From NCBI GenBank assembly GCA_000827325.1, contig KN832876.1, positions 1,426,001 to 1,490,000 of the forward strand: a stretch of DNA of 64,000 nt, written 5' to 3'. Source of the DNA: Oidiodendron maius Zn (taxonomy: Eukaryota; Ascomycota; Leotiomycetes; Myxotrichaceae). The position numbers were made by a program, and so were the translations under genes. How positions within the stretch are numbered: the first letter of the stretch is position 1; every line of letters begins with the position of its first letter. The notes under the pieces were generated by a model. That model searched no databases. It saw only the letters and a list, made by a program, of their open reading frames with translations, and was not told where the DNA came from. Shown piece after piece: positions 19,802-29,355 of this stretch.

Positions 19802-21209
19802 CTAACGCGCACTCCACTCTGGTACAACTCGTTTCAAATAATTCATGAACTTCAGCAAGCCAACAGCATACTCAACATTACCCTCTGGGTCAACTACCCT
19901 CTCGGGCCAGGCAATGCCCGCCCCATACAACCCAGGTACTTTCACCCCTTCTCCGTCGATGAACTCCGCTGTTCTATTATTATAGCTGACATCGAGGCTC
20001 TTATCATCTCTTGCTAATCTTGGAATCTTATTTGGTTGAAAACCCACAGCCTGGATAACATGCGTACACGAAGTCAAGTGCTGCATATACACTTCGTTCT
20101 CCTTCTCTCTGGATGTCGGCTGTTTCTCAAGGTACTTCCTTACGTCCGAAAACGGCAACCGGTCTTCCTCAAGGTTCTCCCTAGCCCAGACGGCAACATC
20201 GCCTTTCAGGCCCGTGTTGTCGCGGAATATCCACCCGTCGCGCTCTTCGGCATAGCGGAGGGCGTGACGAGTGAACCATTTGATGCGGAGGCGTGGATGG
20301 GTAGAGCTGGCGAGGTTGTAGAGGTTGCGGAGTACGAGGATAGCACTATGGGAGGCTCCAATCACACCTACAGAGGCATCGGAGTCTGAGGGAATGATTT
20401 TGGCGAGAACCGGCGGGTTGAGGGCCGGGTCGAGCCCGATCTCTTGGACGGTAGTCACTGGGAGGGGTCTTGATATTGGATGGGCCCCAGTGCAGAGAAC
20501 CAGTAGGTCAGAGGCCACAATAATAGGCTCGGAACTTTTCTGGTCTATTGAGGAGATACTGACACTCCAACTACCTGACTGTTAAATATTAGGTGATGTG
20601 GCTTTTCTTGACAGAGGGCACTCACATCCGACCAAGATGCGTTAGATACTTGTCCAGGTTGCTTGAATACCCCTCTTGATTGATCCAGACCTTTGGTGAG
20701 CATGATGCAAAGGTCTGCCGCCTCAGCTATATGGCAGGTTGCCTCCTGATTTAGACTTTTGAGATAAGTGTAGGCATTTGGAGTAGGTGTTTCCTTGGCA
20801 ATATCCCGAAAAGGTGATACTCCTTCAGCATAGGATATGAACCGTTTGACTTTGGTATTGCTATGGTAATATCAGATCATGCGTTTCAGTACAAAAGCAG
20901 ACAGACTCACCTAGGGACTTCTCGGTAGTACTTATTGAGACGTCCGCTCTGAAATAGATCATCCACCCATAAGATGGGGCCCGTTTGCTGCTCCAATAAG
21001 TTCCCGACAACAGCGGTGCCAGCAGGACCTGCTCCCACAACCACTGAGGAATACTTCGTTCCATTCCGAATACTGGCCTGCCCGGAGAAGCATCTCCAGC
21101 ATTTTGTGCTGCCTAACCGTTTAGACCTCGCCATGTTGCTGTTGGTGAGGAGGACGCCGCGAACTGCCCGCATAGCCACGGCCGGCGGGATTGGCGTTAT
21201 TAACAACAT
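19802..21209 (-). CDS. FAD/NAD(P)-binding oxidoreductase (pyridine nucleotide-disulfide/monooxygenase-like)
   Basis: Three exons (21209-20911, 20860-20626, 20578-19802) with very short introns (50 nt at 20861-20910, 47 nt at 20579-20625) give 436 residues. The FAD-binding Rossmann motif VVVGAGPAG lies at about 56-64. The family's ATG-like motif is LVLCTGAHP (about 204-212). The NAD(P)-binding motif VGVIGASHS (about 248-256) follows. Near the C-terminus, [13 protein letters not shown] resembles the final FAD-contacting GD-type motif. The substrate cannot be told from sequence. The fold resembles N-hydroxylating or flavin monooxygenase-like reductases. The first ~45 residues are basic and Ser/Arg-rich and could be a mitochondrial presequence; internal Met13 or Met26 are alternative starts. 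A perfect E-box TCACGTGA sits 155 bp upstream. Confidence 0.75.
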
Positions 21210-21363
21210 GCTGCGTGCTTAGCGTTTCAAAAGAGATGTTCACAAGGCCACTAGGCAGAGCGAGTTTTTTTGAGCCGATGAGACCCTCAGAATCGAGGAA
21301 TCCCCAGCGATTGTGGATGAGGAGAGTCCTTGAAGCGTCCATTTTCATTAGGTAAAGTGTGTA

Positions 21364-21371
21364 TCACGTGA
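21364..21371. promoter_or_regulatory. E-box TCACGTGA
   Basis: Eight-base palindrome TCACGTGA, the high-affinity site for Cbf1/USF-type bHLH factors, 155 bp upstream of the oxidoreductase start. Function is inferred from position only. Confidence 0.35.
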
Positions 21372-21769
21372 CTCCGTTTGGATATGCCGCAATGATTTGA
21401 GCTAGATAATAGTCCATTACGAAGTTAACATTCGTATATGCATACCGGATCCCTTAAATCGCTTCTAATATACAAGATCAGATCATGTGGCTCCACAAGC
21501 ATAATCAGTGTGGTCTCTTGTGGAACAACTTTATGCCCACCACCTTTATACTTAGTAAACTAGGCTAATATTCCAAATACAGTCTCAGATAACTCAAACA
21601 AAGAGGTGACAGCATGCATAACGCATTCCCTTCACTCAGCTTATGGATATTTGCATCTCGGTACTTTAATATCAGAATTTGTGTTAGTTAACACTTGAAT
21701 TGGACAACTGGATGCCAAGACAAACACTCTCAGTTCGAGTTGCTCTTTTCAATCAAGTGCCTTATATCA

Positions 21770-22460
21770 ACTAGTCCTAGCCGTCTTATAAGGGCATGGT
21801 GCTTCTAGGAGCTAAGGGCATTTGTAAATCCGTCAGAAGTCATCTTATCTGTTGGAACCAACTCAATCTGAAGCCTCTTTTCAGCTGATTCCTGACGCAA
21901 CTAGTGCTTGTGAACGTCGAGATGTTTAAGCTTAGTAGCTAGCTTAATTGCAGATTGGTCTACCATTTATCACACTCAACCTTACATTCATCAAGTTGCA
22001 GCTTAGCCTAGGTGAAGTATTGGCGCCACTAGTATAACTGACTTGATGCGTGTGAAAGAGCCAGTATTTCGGCCACAGTTGAAAACTTATTGACCAACTT
22101 TTGCTTTCTAGAGTGCCAGTCGGTCGGCCCTCCAAATATCTTAAAGAGGAGACATTCAGTGATCTTCCGGGAATCAGTATTATCGACAAGGATTGCATTA
22201 GCTGAGCAGTGAAGATCTGGAGTGACATAATCACTACCTCCTTCTTCGCTGTATTCGATGGCCACATATCGTGTATCGTATAGCTATCTCACGATTGGCT
22301 TCGCTGCTTCAATATGCTAACTGTTTGGATTATTTAGGAAATCAGCTAATTTGTTGTTAACCATGGCCAAATCGGGCCTAATGTTGATTGCAGCGTATCC
22401 AATTAAGCCTATGGCCTAATATAAGTGTATTTCCTGATCTATAGTCTGACTCGGATGGGC
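21770..22460 (-). mobile_element. Ty1/copia LTR-retrotransposon fossil (end of RT, RNase H, pol C-terminus)
   Basis: Reading the minus strand, fragments resemble the end of a Ty1/copia pol gene in the expected order. First is the end of the reverse transcriptase (a YAAxxxRPDLA-like block near 22380), then the RNase H region (an FGGPxDWxSxKQ block with a following AExLALS-like block, near 22050-22200). Last is the pol C-terminal region (VPTDKM-like block near 21850). Gag, protease, integrase and most of RT are absent. The copy is clearly broken, with at least several breaks, and it is AT-rich, which suggests old, possibly RIP-mutated DNA. A sequence starting TGTTAACTAACA at 21693 (minus) might be what remains of a 3' LTR reaching about 21430; no matching 5' LTR was seen. 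It sits between two host genes. Confidence 0.8.
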
Positions 22461-22485
22461 AGACACTGTTCATATCAACTGTCAT

Positions 22486-23968
22486 TTACGCTGTCTTCCG
22501 GAACCATGAGAGGACAACTCCTAAAATGACAACCGTGATAACGATGACAATAGAGAACTGATAGATCTCCAATAAGCTCTTTCTCTTTGCTTCAGCCATG
22601 CCGTTAATCAGCCTCTCAAGTCTCTCTGCCATCTTGACACCCGAAAATTCCACTTTTACTCTTTCTACGCCGGCCTTGCCGATGCTCTTCACGTCCTTCT
22701 CAGACATTTGGTGCAGGACTTTATTCATGACCTCCGTCCACTTTTCAGCATCATCTGGATTACGGAGCCAGCCGGTCTCTCCGTCAACAACAGTTTCAAG
22801 GGGTCCGCCTGTATTTGCGACTAACACCGGAGTGCCTGCTAGCATTGCCTCCAATGGAACAATGCCGAAATGCTCGTTAGAGGGGGTATAGACCAGTAAC
22901 CGAGCGGAATGGAGGAGCATATCCTTCAGAGTACTTGGTACTGAGAGAAGGAACAGAACATCTACATCGTCCGGCACATTGAGCGCTGTGACGATTGTTT
23001 TTGTGGTCGCGGTCTTGAGCTTCAATGATTCAGCGAGGTCGACAAGCTCCTGATGATATAGCACATTCTCTTGAACGCGACTGTCGTAGCCACCTGTATT
23101 CTGAGTCAGTAAAAGGCGTGATTCTACAGAGAGAAGCTTAATACCAGCAAGTACTAATCTCACGCCCGCCCTGCCTTGGGCCCCTAGACCTGCGTAGGCC
23201 CTGATGGCAAGCCCTACATCTTTCTTTTTTTCAAACCTATTTATACTCAACAATATCTTTTTATTATTCCATGCCGGAACTTTATCGCCTTCAAGTATTT
23301 TCTCACGCACATCAACACAGGGATACACAATCTGCAAATCCCGAGTCTTTGCCAGCTCGGGCCAAACCCGTCCAACAATTCCCTTTGTGAACCCCGAATT
23401 GACAGCTATAGAGTCGGCAAAACTCATGCTCCATTGCTCGATTGCATCAAATGGAATCCTATAGGCACGCTTCAACCATGAAGCGCGACCTTGGGCAAGC
23501 AGGAGGTCCGGAAAGTGGCAGTAGAATAGTATCCGCGTCTCGGGGTATAGAACTCGCAGGAATGGCAAACCAGCGCTCAGTTGGTCGACAATAAATGCTT
23601 CGGGTTTCAATTGAGTCAATTCAGATGTGACATATATGGAGATGATGAGGTGGAGTTGTCGGAGGATGGCGCATATAATAGAGAATCGAGATAGAATGGA
23701 GGGTGGGACTAGCCAGTTGCCACGAACACGAACATCAAGGGTGCCTGGCAGTATATTAGATCATGGTTATATATTCAGAAACAAATACCCTACCATCTCG
23801 GGCCTCATCGAAGCAATGTTGGGGATCGCAATGGCTGGTAAAGATGACGACTCTATGGCCACGGTTTTGTAATCCCACAGCGGCATCGACGATCAGCCTC
23901 TCAGCACCTCCAATGCCCAGATCGGGGTGGAAGAACGCAATGGTCTTCTTCTTGGTCGATTGTGACAT
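22486..23968 (-). CDS. ALG2: alpha-1,3/1,6-mannosyltransferase Alg2
   Basis: Adds the second and third mannoses to the dolichol-linked oligosaccharide on the cytosolic face of the ER, an essential step of N-glycosylation. Two exons (23968-23794, 23744-22486) with a 49-nt intron at 23745-23793 give 477 residues. The junction yields FDEARDG-TLDVRVRGNWLVP, a conserved family stretch. It is a GT4 (GT-B) enzyme. The N-terminal loop GIGGAERLIVDAA and the EX7E motif EHFGIVPLEAMLAGTPV (nucleotide-sugar binding) are intact. A C-terminal hydrophobic segment (FSIVIVITVVILGVVLSW) then a short basic tail anchors it in the ER membrane. Length and layout match yeast Alg2 (about 500 residues). The copia fossil abuts its 3' end, about 25 bp after the stop. 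Confidence 0.93.
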
Positions 23969-25310
23969 GGCTGTTCATCGCGGGCGTCACAACGACGTAT
24001 AACAAAATTCGTCGGCTCAGAGGACACATTATTTTGATGATGGTGCAAGCCTCGCGCTAGAACCCAGTGCTTTAGTGGCACATGAGGCAAGGCTGGGTTT
24101 ACCTCTATTGGAGTGCCGAGGGACTTAATGTACGCAGGCATACAGTACATTTGATACTACTTATGTATTTAGTAGGCTTCTCCCACTGTAGTAGCAATTC
24201 AAGTCGTCAACTCCATATCGAGTACATCAACAACCTCTAGGCTTCAAGATGCAAGATGCAGATGTGCAGATATGATTTATCACGGAAGCCCAGTGCAGAG
24301 ATATGTGCTCTGCTCCATTGACACAGAATAGGCATACTCACTTAGAGTAGTCTTGATTGGCTAGCACTTTACATCGTGGACCAATGAGCAAAATAAAAGT
24401 CATTTCCCCAACGTAATTTTGCTGCATGTCTCTCGAGCTCTATAATAGCCTGCCGATGAGGAATTGAATTGAATTGTTGGCTGCGAAAGCCCTTTCGCGC
24501 GCTACAAAAAAGGGGAGACCTTATGAGAGACGGAAGACTGCTTTTCCATACGTAGGTTGGCCGTAGGATCGAGCCACTGAGAACGAGGACTTTGGCTCTT
24601 CGTGGTTCAGCAGGTAAGTGGGTCTGGTCTTCCCCTGGTAAGACGGCAAGGCTCGAATGCTTACTATTCAGCCAAGACCTAGTCGGAAACCACTCAGGAT
24701 GAGGCTATGTGAGTACTCTACGCGGCTCAATATACGACGTCTCGCAGTATGCCCCGTGATCGAAGAGCTGGCTTTTAAACTTAACCCAAAGACATCGACA
24801 ATCTGGTGTAGCTCTGTTCCATAAAATTTTTACTTAACCAGTAAGACACGGCCAAGAGATCATACCTGGAGTCACCAAAATAAATCTCGTCCCTTGTCAT
24901 AACCGAAGGCCTGCAGTAGTCGGGTCGTCTATTTTAGGGGTTATTTGGTCTTCCCCCCTTTCGGCCATGTTATGCCGCTCTCACCTCTTGAATCCGCTGG
25001 TTCTGCCAGGCCGCCCAAATTACGGTTGGGAAATCATTTGAAATTATTTCCTCCTTTGGTATCAAATTTAACGTCCTTTCAGTTCGTTCGCAGATGTAGC
25101 TTTGAAGGATTGCAGAGGAGAGTGAGTCTCCGCCGCTTGTGACTTGATATCGCGTAGTGCCAAGTATTCGGGGCAACGAGAAATGTATTGGCAAAGCCCC
25201 TTCTCACTCGGAGCTGAAGTACGTAGAGCAGCAGTGCACACCCGTAAGCCGCTCCGAGGCTATGGCCCCTTCGGGGTAGACTTGTGTGGTGGGAAATGCT
25301 TCGGCGAAGA

Positions 25311-25317
25311 TATAAAA
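25311..25317 (+). promoter_or_regulatory. TATA box of the CFEM gene
   Basis: TATAAAA followed by a pyrimidine-rich stretch (CATCTTTCTCAGCTC), about 212 bp upstream of the start codon and about 115 bp before a likely leader intron. This is a typical layout for a strongly expressed fungal secreted-protein gene. Confidence 0.5.
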
Positions 25318-25431
25318 CCCGTAACCCGCCCACACCCCATCTTTCTCAGCTCAATACAGAAATTCAGCTTTCCTTCCAGCTAGCTCAAAGAGATTCAATA
25401 CATAGCCGTTCATTGAATATAGTTCTTAAGG

Positions 25432-25500
25432 GTAAGCCCCTCTTCAATGGGAGCAGAATCCCTTTGTGTTGTCGAACATAACTGATCGCATGACATGTAG
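25432..25500 (+). other. probable intron in the 5' leader of the CFEM gene
   Basis: GTAAGC donor, an AACTGAT branch-like element near 25480, and an ATGTAG acceptor give a 69-nt intron ending 23 bp before the start codon. It is predicted from splice consensus only. Confidence 0.45.
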
Positions 25501-25523
25501 AGCACACATAACCTACCTTAACC

Positions 25524-26117
25524 ATGGTCAACCAAATTCTATCTCGAGCCTCCTTGCTCTTGCTCATTCTTCCCGCTGTTCTCTCTCAAACCACCGCCAC
25601 TCCCCCGTGCGTTTCTACCTGCGAAACGACCCACCCAGCTCTGTCCTTCTGTAATGGTGATGAGACTGGCCAGGCTCTAGATGACTGCACTTGCGAATCG
25701 TTCGAAAATGCACCAGATCTCATTAGTTGCATCAAGGCCTGTCCCGCCGACCAGGCCAGCTTCTTCACCAGCCAACTTCCTCAGGAATGCGCAGGAGCAT
25801 TGTTCCCAAGCGACTCTACCACCTCTACCACTACGTCAAGTGGTAATGCCGAGACCACTTCTTCACCAACCACTGCCAAGACCACTGCGGCGACTACTGC
25901 AGCAACCAGTGCGGCGACTACTGCGGCTGGGAACAACAGCCAGACAACTGCTTCCTCTGTGAGCACTGCGACCAGCGCCAGCAGCAATACCCAGTCGGCC
26001 ACAACATCTGCATCGAGTGCAGCGAAAAGCACTGGTGCAGCTGTGGCGAACATGAAGGTGGAATGGCGATCCGCTGGAGCACTTCTCGCAGGTGGTTTCG
26101 CCTTTATGATGCTATAG
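25524..26117 (+). CDS. CFEM-domain GPI-anchored cell-wall/membrane protein
   Basis: A single exon of 197 residues. A signal peptide (about 1-21, LLLLILPAVLSQ) precedes one CFEM-like domain with eight cysteines (about 29-90), spaced C-x3-C-x9-C-x11-C-x1-C-x11-C-x3-C-x15-C. An Asp lies just before the fourth cysteine (ALDDCTC), the position that binds haem iron in CFEM proteins. A Ser/Thr/Ala-rich stalk (about 95-170) follows, probably heavily O-glycosylated. The C-terminal hydrophobic tail (SAGALLAGGFAFMML) fits a GPI-anchor signal. CFEM proteins act in haem/iron acquisition, wall stability or host interaction; which applies here is unknown. The TATA box and leader intron upstream suggest strong regulated expression. 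Confidence 0.85.
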   Translation: MVNQILSRASLLLLILPAVLSQTTATPPCVSTCETTHPALSFCNGDETGQALDDCTCESFENAPDLISCIKACPADQASFFTSQLPQECAGALFPSDSTTSTTTSSGNAETTSSPTTAKTTAATTAATSAATTAAGNNSQTTASSVSTATSASSNTQSATTSASSAAKSTGAAVANMKVEWRSAGALLAGGFAFMML

Positions 26118-26916
26118 GCTTATATCGAAAAACGGTGTATATTGCAAGATTGGAATTATGTCGTTCTTCAACGACGAACCTGTGTGTCGATCGAGTTTGA
26201 TTATAGCCTAGGATATTTTCGTTGGGCCAGGACACTTATAACAGCACATAGAGGCACAGATGGTTGTAACTGATCGATTCAATATACCCCTCAGCTATAT
26301 CGTAGGAAATAATACTGTGTATATCTTTGTAGCTCTTTGCATCCATTTACTGCTCTCCCCACCGATACTTGGCGGATGACCACTTGGTTCACCAAGCGAC
26401 GATGGGGTCAGGCACAACGCATACACCTAGGTATGCTGTGTGCAATTTGTCTATTTTATAATCGCCGGAAACCACCAACGGACTTCACATGCATTTGGGA
26501 AGCAAGATACACATAGTTGAAAAATTGTTTACCCGATGGTAAGACTTACCTTCATCAATAGGAGTTTGATAACCGGCTAGTGCTTAGTCACACATGTGAA
26601 AGTCCACCAGTGCTGCCGACTCCAATTGTGCATCTATTCATATAAGAATATGATTCTCTTTCAAAGATTCGCTTTTCTTCCACCACTCTGTTGTACTTTT
26701 CTAGGAGGGACGATGTGTTAGTCAATTTGGTGTGTCCTGGCGATATCTAGAAATGCTCATTTCGTTGAAGGCTGCGGCTCGGCGCGAAGGTGTTAGGAGC
26801 CGAGGTCCCCCACCAAATGCTATGATTAGTATACAAATTCAGACCTTAAGAACATCTATATATCAATCTGCTGAACCTCGAATGTCCCACTGCATAGCAA
26901 AGCGTTAACCAAAACC
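26118..26916. other. 0.8-kb spacer between the CFEM and enoyl-CoA hydratase/isomerase genes
   Basis: AT-rich spacer with the CFEM 3' region and the promoter of the next gene. No gene or recognised motif was seen. Confidence 0.45.
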
Positions 26917-27798
26917 ATGGCTAACGAGACACTCTTCACACTGCCAATTCCCTCCTCGCCCTCGGCAGAAAGCGGTGGTACTATTGTCTGTACCAGAAGC
27001 TCCCCAGGAGTCTATCTTCTAACCTTCACGGCGCCCCCGGATAACCGACTCATAACTCCCTTCTGCCAGACCTTCCTCCTTGCCCTCGACATCCTTGAAT
27101 TTTCATACCCGCCCGGCGTCCTCATCACTACCTCCGGGATTGGCAAGTTCTACAGCAATGGGCTGAATCTCGAGCACGCTTCATCCACGCCAGGGTACTG
27201 GTCAAACACCTTGTTCGCCTTGTGGAAGCGTCTACTCACGTGCGTAAAGCTAATTTTGCATGTGTATAGCCAGGGGTACTGACAGAGTGGCAGATATCAC
27301 ATGCCGACAGTGGCATGGATCAATGGGCACGCATTCGCTGGAGGACTGATGTTTGCGATGTATCACGACTACAGAATCTTCAATCCCTCGCGGGGCTTCC
27401 TCTGCCTCAATGAACTGGACATGGGCGCCCCACTGAAACCTCCGATGTCATCAATTTTCAGGCAAAAGGTTCCGCCGGCGACCTACCGCAGCCTGGTACT
27501 AGAAGCCAAACGATTCCCAGGCCCCCAGGCCCTTGAAGCGGGGATCGTTGACGGCTTGGGAGCATTACCTGAGGTGCTAGCTTTCGTGGAGGAGCGAAAG
27601 TTGGCGGATAAGCCTAAGTCAGGTGTTTACAGCTACTTAAGGAGAGAGATGTACCGCGAGTCGCTGCAGTATTTGGAGACGCACGAAGAGGCAGAGGCGA
27701 GGGATATGAGAACTTTGGAGGCGGAAGAGGCGAGAGAGTCAGAGGGCAAGAAGAGAGTTGCAGAGTGGAGGAAGAATGTGGCTAAGTCTAAGTTATAA
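26917..27798 (+). CDS. peroxisomal enoyl-CoA hydratase/isomerase family protein (crotonase fold)
   Basis: Probably a delta3,delta2-enoyl-CoA isomerase or hydratase in fatty-acid beta-oxidation. Two exons (26917-27239, 27294-27798) with a 54-nt intron (27240-27293) give 275 residues. The junction restores LLTYHMPTVAWINGHAFAGG, the crotonase oxyanion-hole region. Earlier, GVLITTSGIGKFYSNGLNLEH is the first oxyanion-hole/CoA loop. FLCLNELDMGAPLKPPM corresponds to the NEVDLGLPLP block of plant-type peroxisomal isomerases. The last three residues are SKL, a canonical PTS1, so a peroxisomal matrix location is well supported. A Glu/Arg-rich helical extension precedes it. I could not assign hydratase versus isomerase activity. 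The broken short-chain dehydrogenase lies tail-to-tail 92 bp downstream. Confidence 0.85.
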
Positions 27799-27890
27799 AA
27801 AATATGTTGTAACCCTATCCTGTACGGTATATCTGGTTATATAACGGGATAAATACTGAAATGTTTGAATATATTTTCTCCTCAGTTCGT

Positions 27891-28740
27891 TTAAATTGAG
27901 AACTTCTCTCCAACTAGTTCCTCACTGAGCTTCCATAGTTTCTCAGCATTCACAGGATCCGTAGCATACCTATCAGTCTCAAACGGTTTGCAGTTTCTCA
28001 GGAACAAGCCCGATTGATCTACAAATCCTGCAGTTAGCCACATACAATCCACACGTTTGACGCTGGAAACGGCCATTCAACTCTGGACTTAATGCCGCAG
28101 CCAAAATCGTTGAAGAAGCAGTCTCAATAGTCTTGTCACCTTCCGCCAGGTCGTCGCCAGATGGTGATTACTTTCCTGCATACTTTTCTTGGAGTATCCT
28201 ATGAGCCTCTTCAACAGATGGCCATACCTCCTTTTGTGTCTCCTTGTACAGAGCTGTGTAAGGGACAGTATGTTATCAGTTCAGGCTTCTTTTGTGGTGT
28301 CGGAGAATAATACTCACTGCCTGGTTGAAGAGTGAAAACCTCCAACCTTCCTTTCAGATGCAATGCGAGGTATTTAGTGAACAAAATATTAGCTGTTTTA
28401 CTGGATCCATATGCCAGCCAAGGGTGGTAAGTTAGAGAGCCTTTACGTCGAAGTTGTAATTATCAAACCTAGTGCCACTCGTCGTGTACCCCGTACTAGC
28501 AGTGTTGACAATTATAGCATGTGGCCCTGCAGCCAGTATTCTTGGAAGAAGTAGATTGGTCCAGAGGAAGTGGCTAACATGGTTCTGATACAAGATATTA
28601 GTCCCACGCCAACAATACTCACTAGCTGCCAGCTATCGCTAGTTCGCAAAAAGCAGATTGAAGAATATGCAGCGGCCATGGATTTCGCCATCACATATGG
28701 CTGTTTGAACAGTAACCGGGAGCCTACGGTATATATATCG
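27891..28740 (-). pseudogene. broken short-chain dehydrogenase/reductase (retinol-dehydrogenase-like)
   Basis: On the minus strand, blocks of a WW-oxidoreductase/RDH-type SDR are recognisable in order: NHVSHFLWTNLLLPRI (near 28560), a region with the active-site pattern YHPWLAYGSSKTANILF (near 28400), and a C-terminal block ending YATDPVNAEKLWKLSEELVGEKF. Two intron-like gaps (one after LQPG near 28315, one near 28040-28085 with a CTAAC branch) keep normal splice signals. The gene is disrupted by a one-base frame change just before the active-site block (about 28440) and an in-frame TAA at 28168-28170. The N-terminal half with the TGxxxGxG cofactor motif could not be found. It is therefore a truncated pseudogene of a host enzyme, probably fairly recent, since the remaining blocks are well preserved. 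Confidence 0.75.
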
Positions 28741-29355
28741 AGCAAGGTTATACGTTACCGATTAATAAAAATAATTTCTTACGTCAGTAGGTAGCACGTC
28801 ACACATTGAAGGACCAAAGATATGACATAAGAAAGATCTGGCATTCTGTGTATGCACTGTCTCTTAAAGGCAGGCGCCATTCCTCTATCTACTTTATCCT
28901 CATCATAATCTCCTGTCAGCAGCAAGCACAGCAAATATCCTCCCCAGGCGGCTTCTCAGAAGTCGGCAACTCACACCTCCCACCACCTGTGATCTATGTC
29001 CTAGCAAAGGCGCATCTGGTAAGAAGGGGGAAAAATTCGCTGATCTGTGCCAAATTATCTCAGCTCGAGTGAAGTATTGCAAAAGCCGACCGCCCAAACT
29101 GCTGAAATAGTGTGGTATCTCATTAAAAAACGCGCGCACATAGTAAGAACATCAGGAAGGAAACTGTGGCCGAGAAAATTCACCCATCCTCGTCGTGAAA
29201 TTGGTGAAAAGGGGTATAAAAGGCTTGGTCTGCATAATGAAACCCGTGAGGGTATCGTGACGAGAGGCCGTATCTATACGGTTCGAAAGAAGAGGCACCA
29301 CATGCTGGAAACGCCAAAATAACGCCGAGAACGATTGAAGAAATTTGAAAAGCTC
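28741..29355. other. spacer between the SDR pseudogene and the kinesin 3' end
   Basis: About 600 bp with no recognisable gene. It could once have held the missing N-terminal part of the dehydrogenase, but no match to it is visible. Confidence 0.4.

Larger units (their letters stand above)
23969..25523. other. 1.55-kb spacer between ALG2 and the CFEM gene
   Basis: No gene is recognised. Short open frames in all phases lack protein-like composition. The right end is the CFEM promoter, with a TATA box and a probable 5'-leader intron listed separately. I looked for tRNA A/B boxes around 24540-24640 and found none convincing. Confidence 0.45.

Noticed and set aside
21121-21348. 75-codon minus-strand frame overlapping the start of the FAD oxidoreductase
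   Set aside because: It could be joined to the gene only through a 33-nt intron, which is too short. Composition looks random.
24540-24640. Possible tRNA on the minus strand (B-box-like GGCTCGATCC)
   Set aside because: No matching A box, acceptor stem or anticodon arm could be folded by eye.
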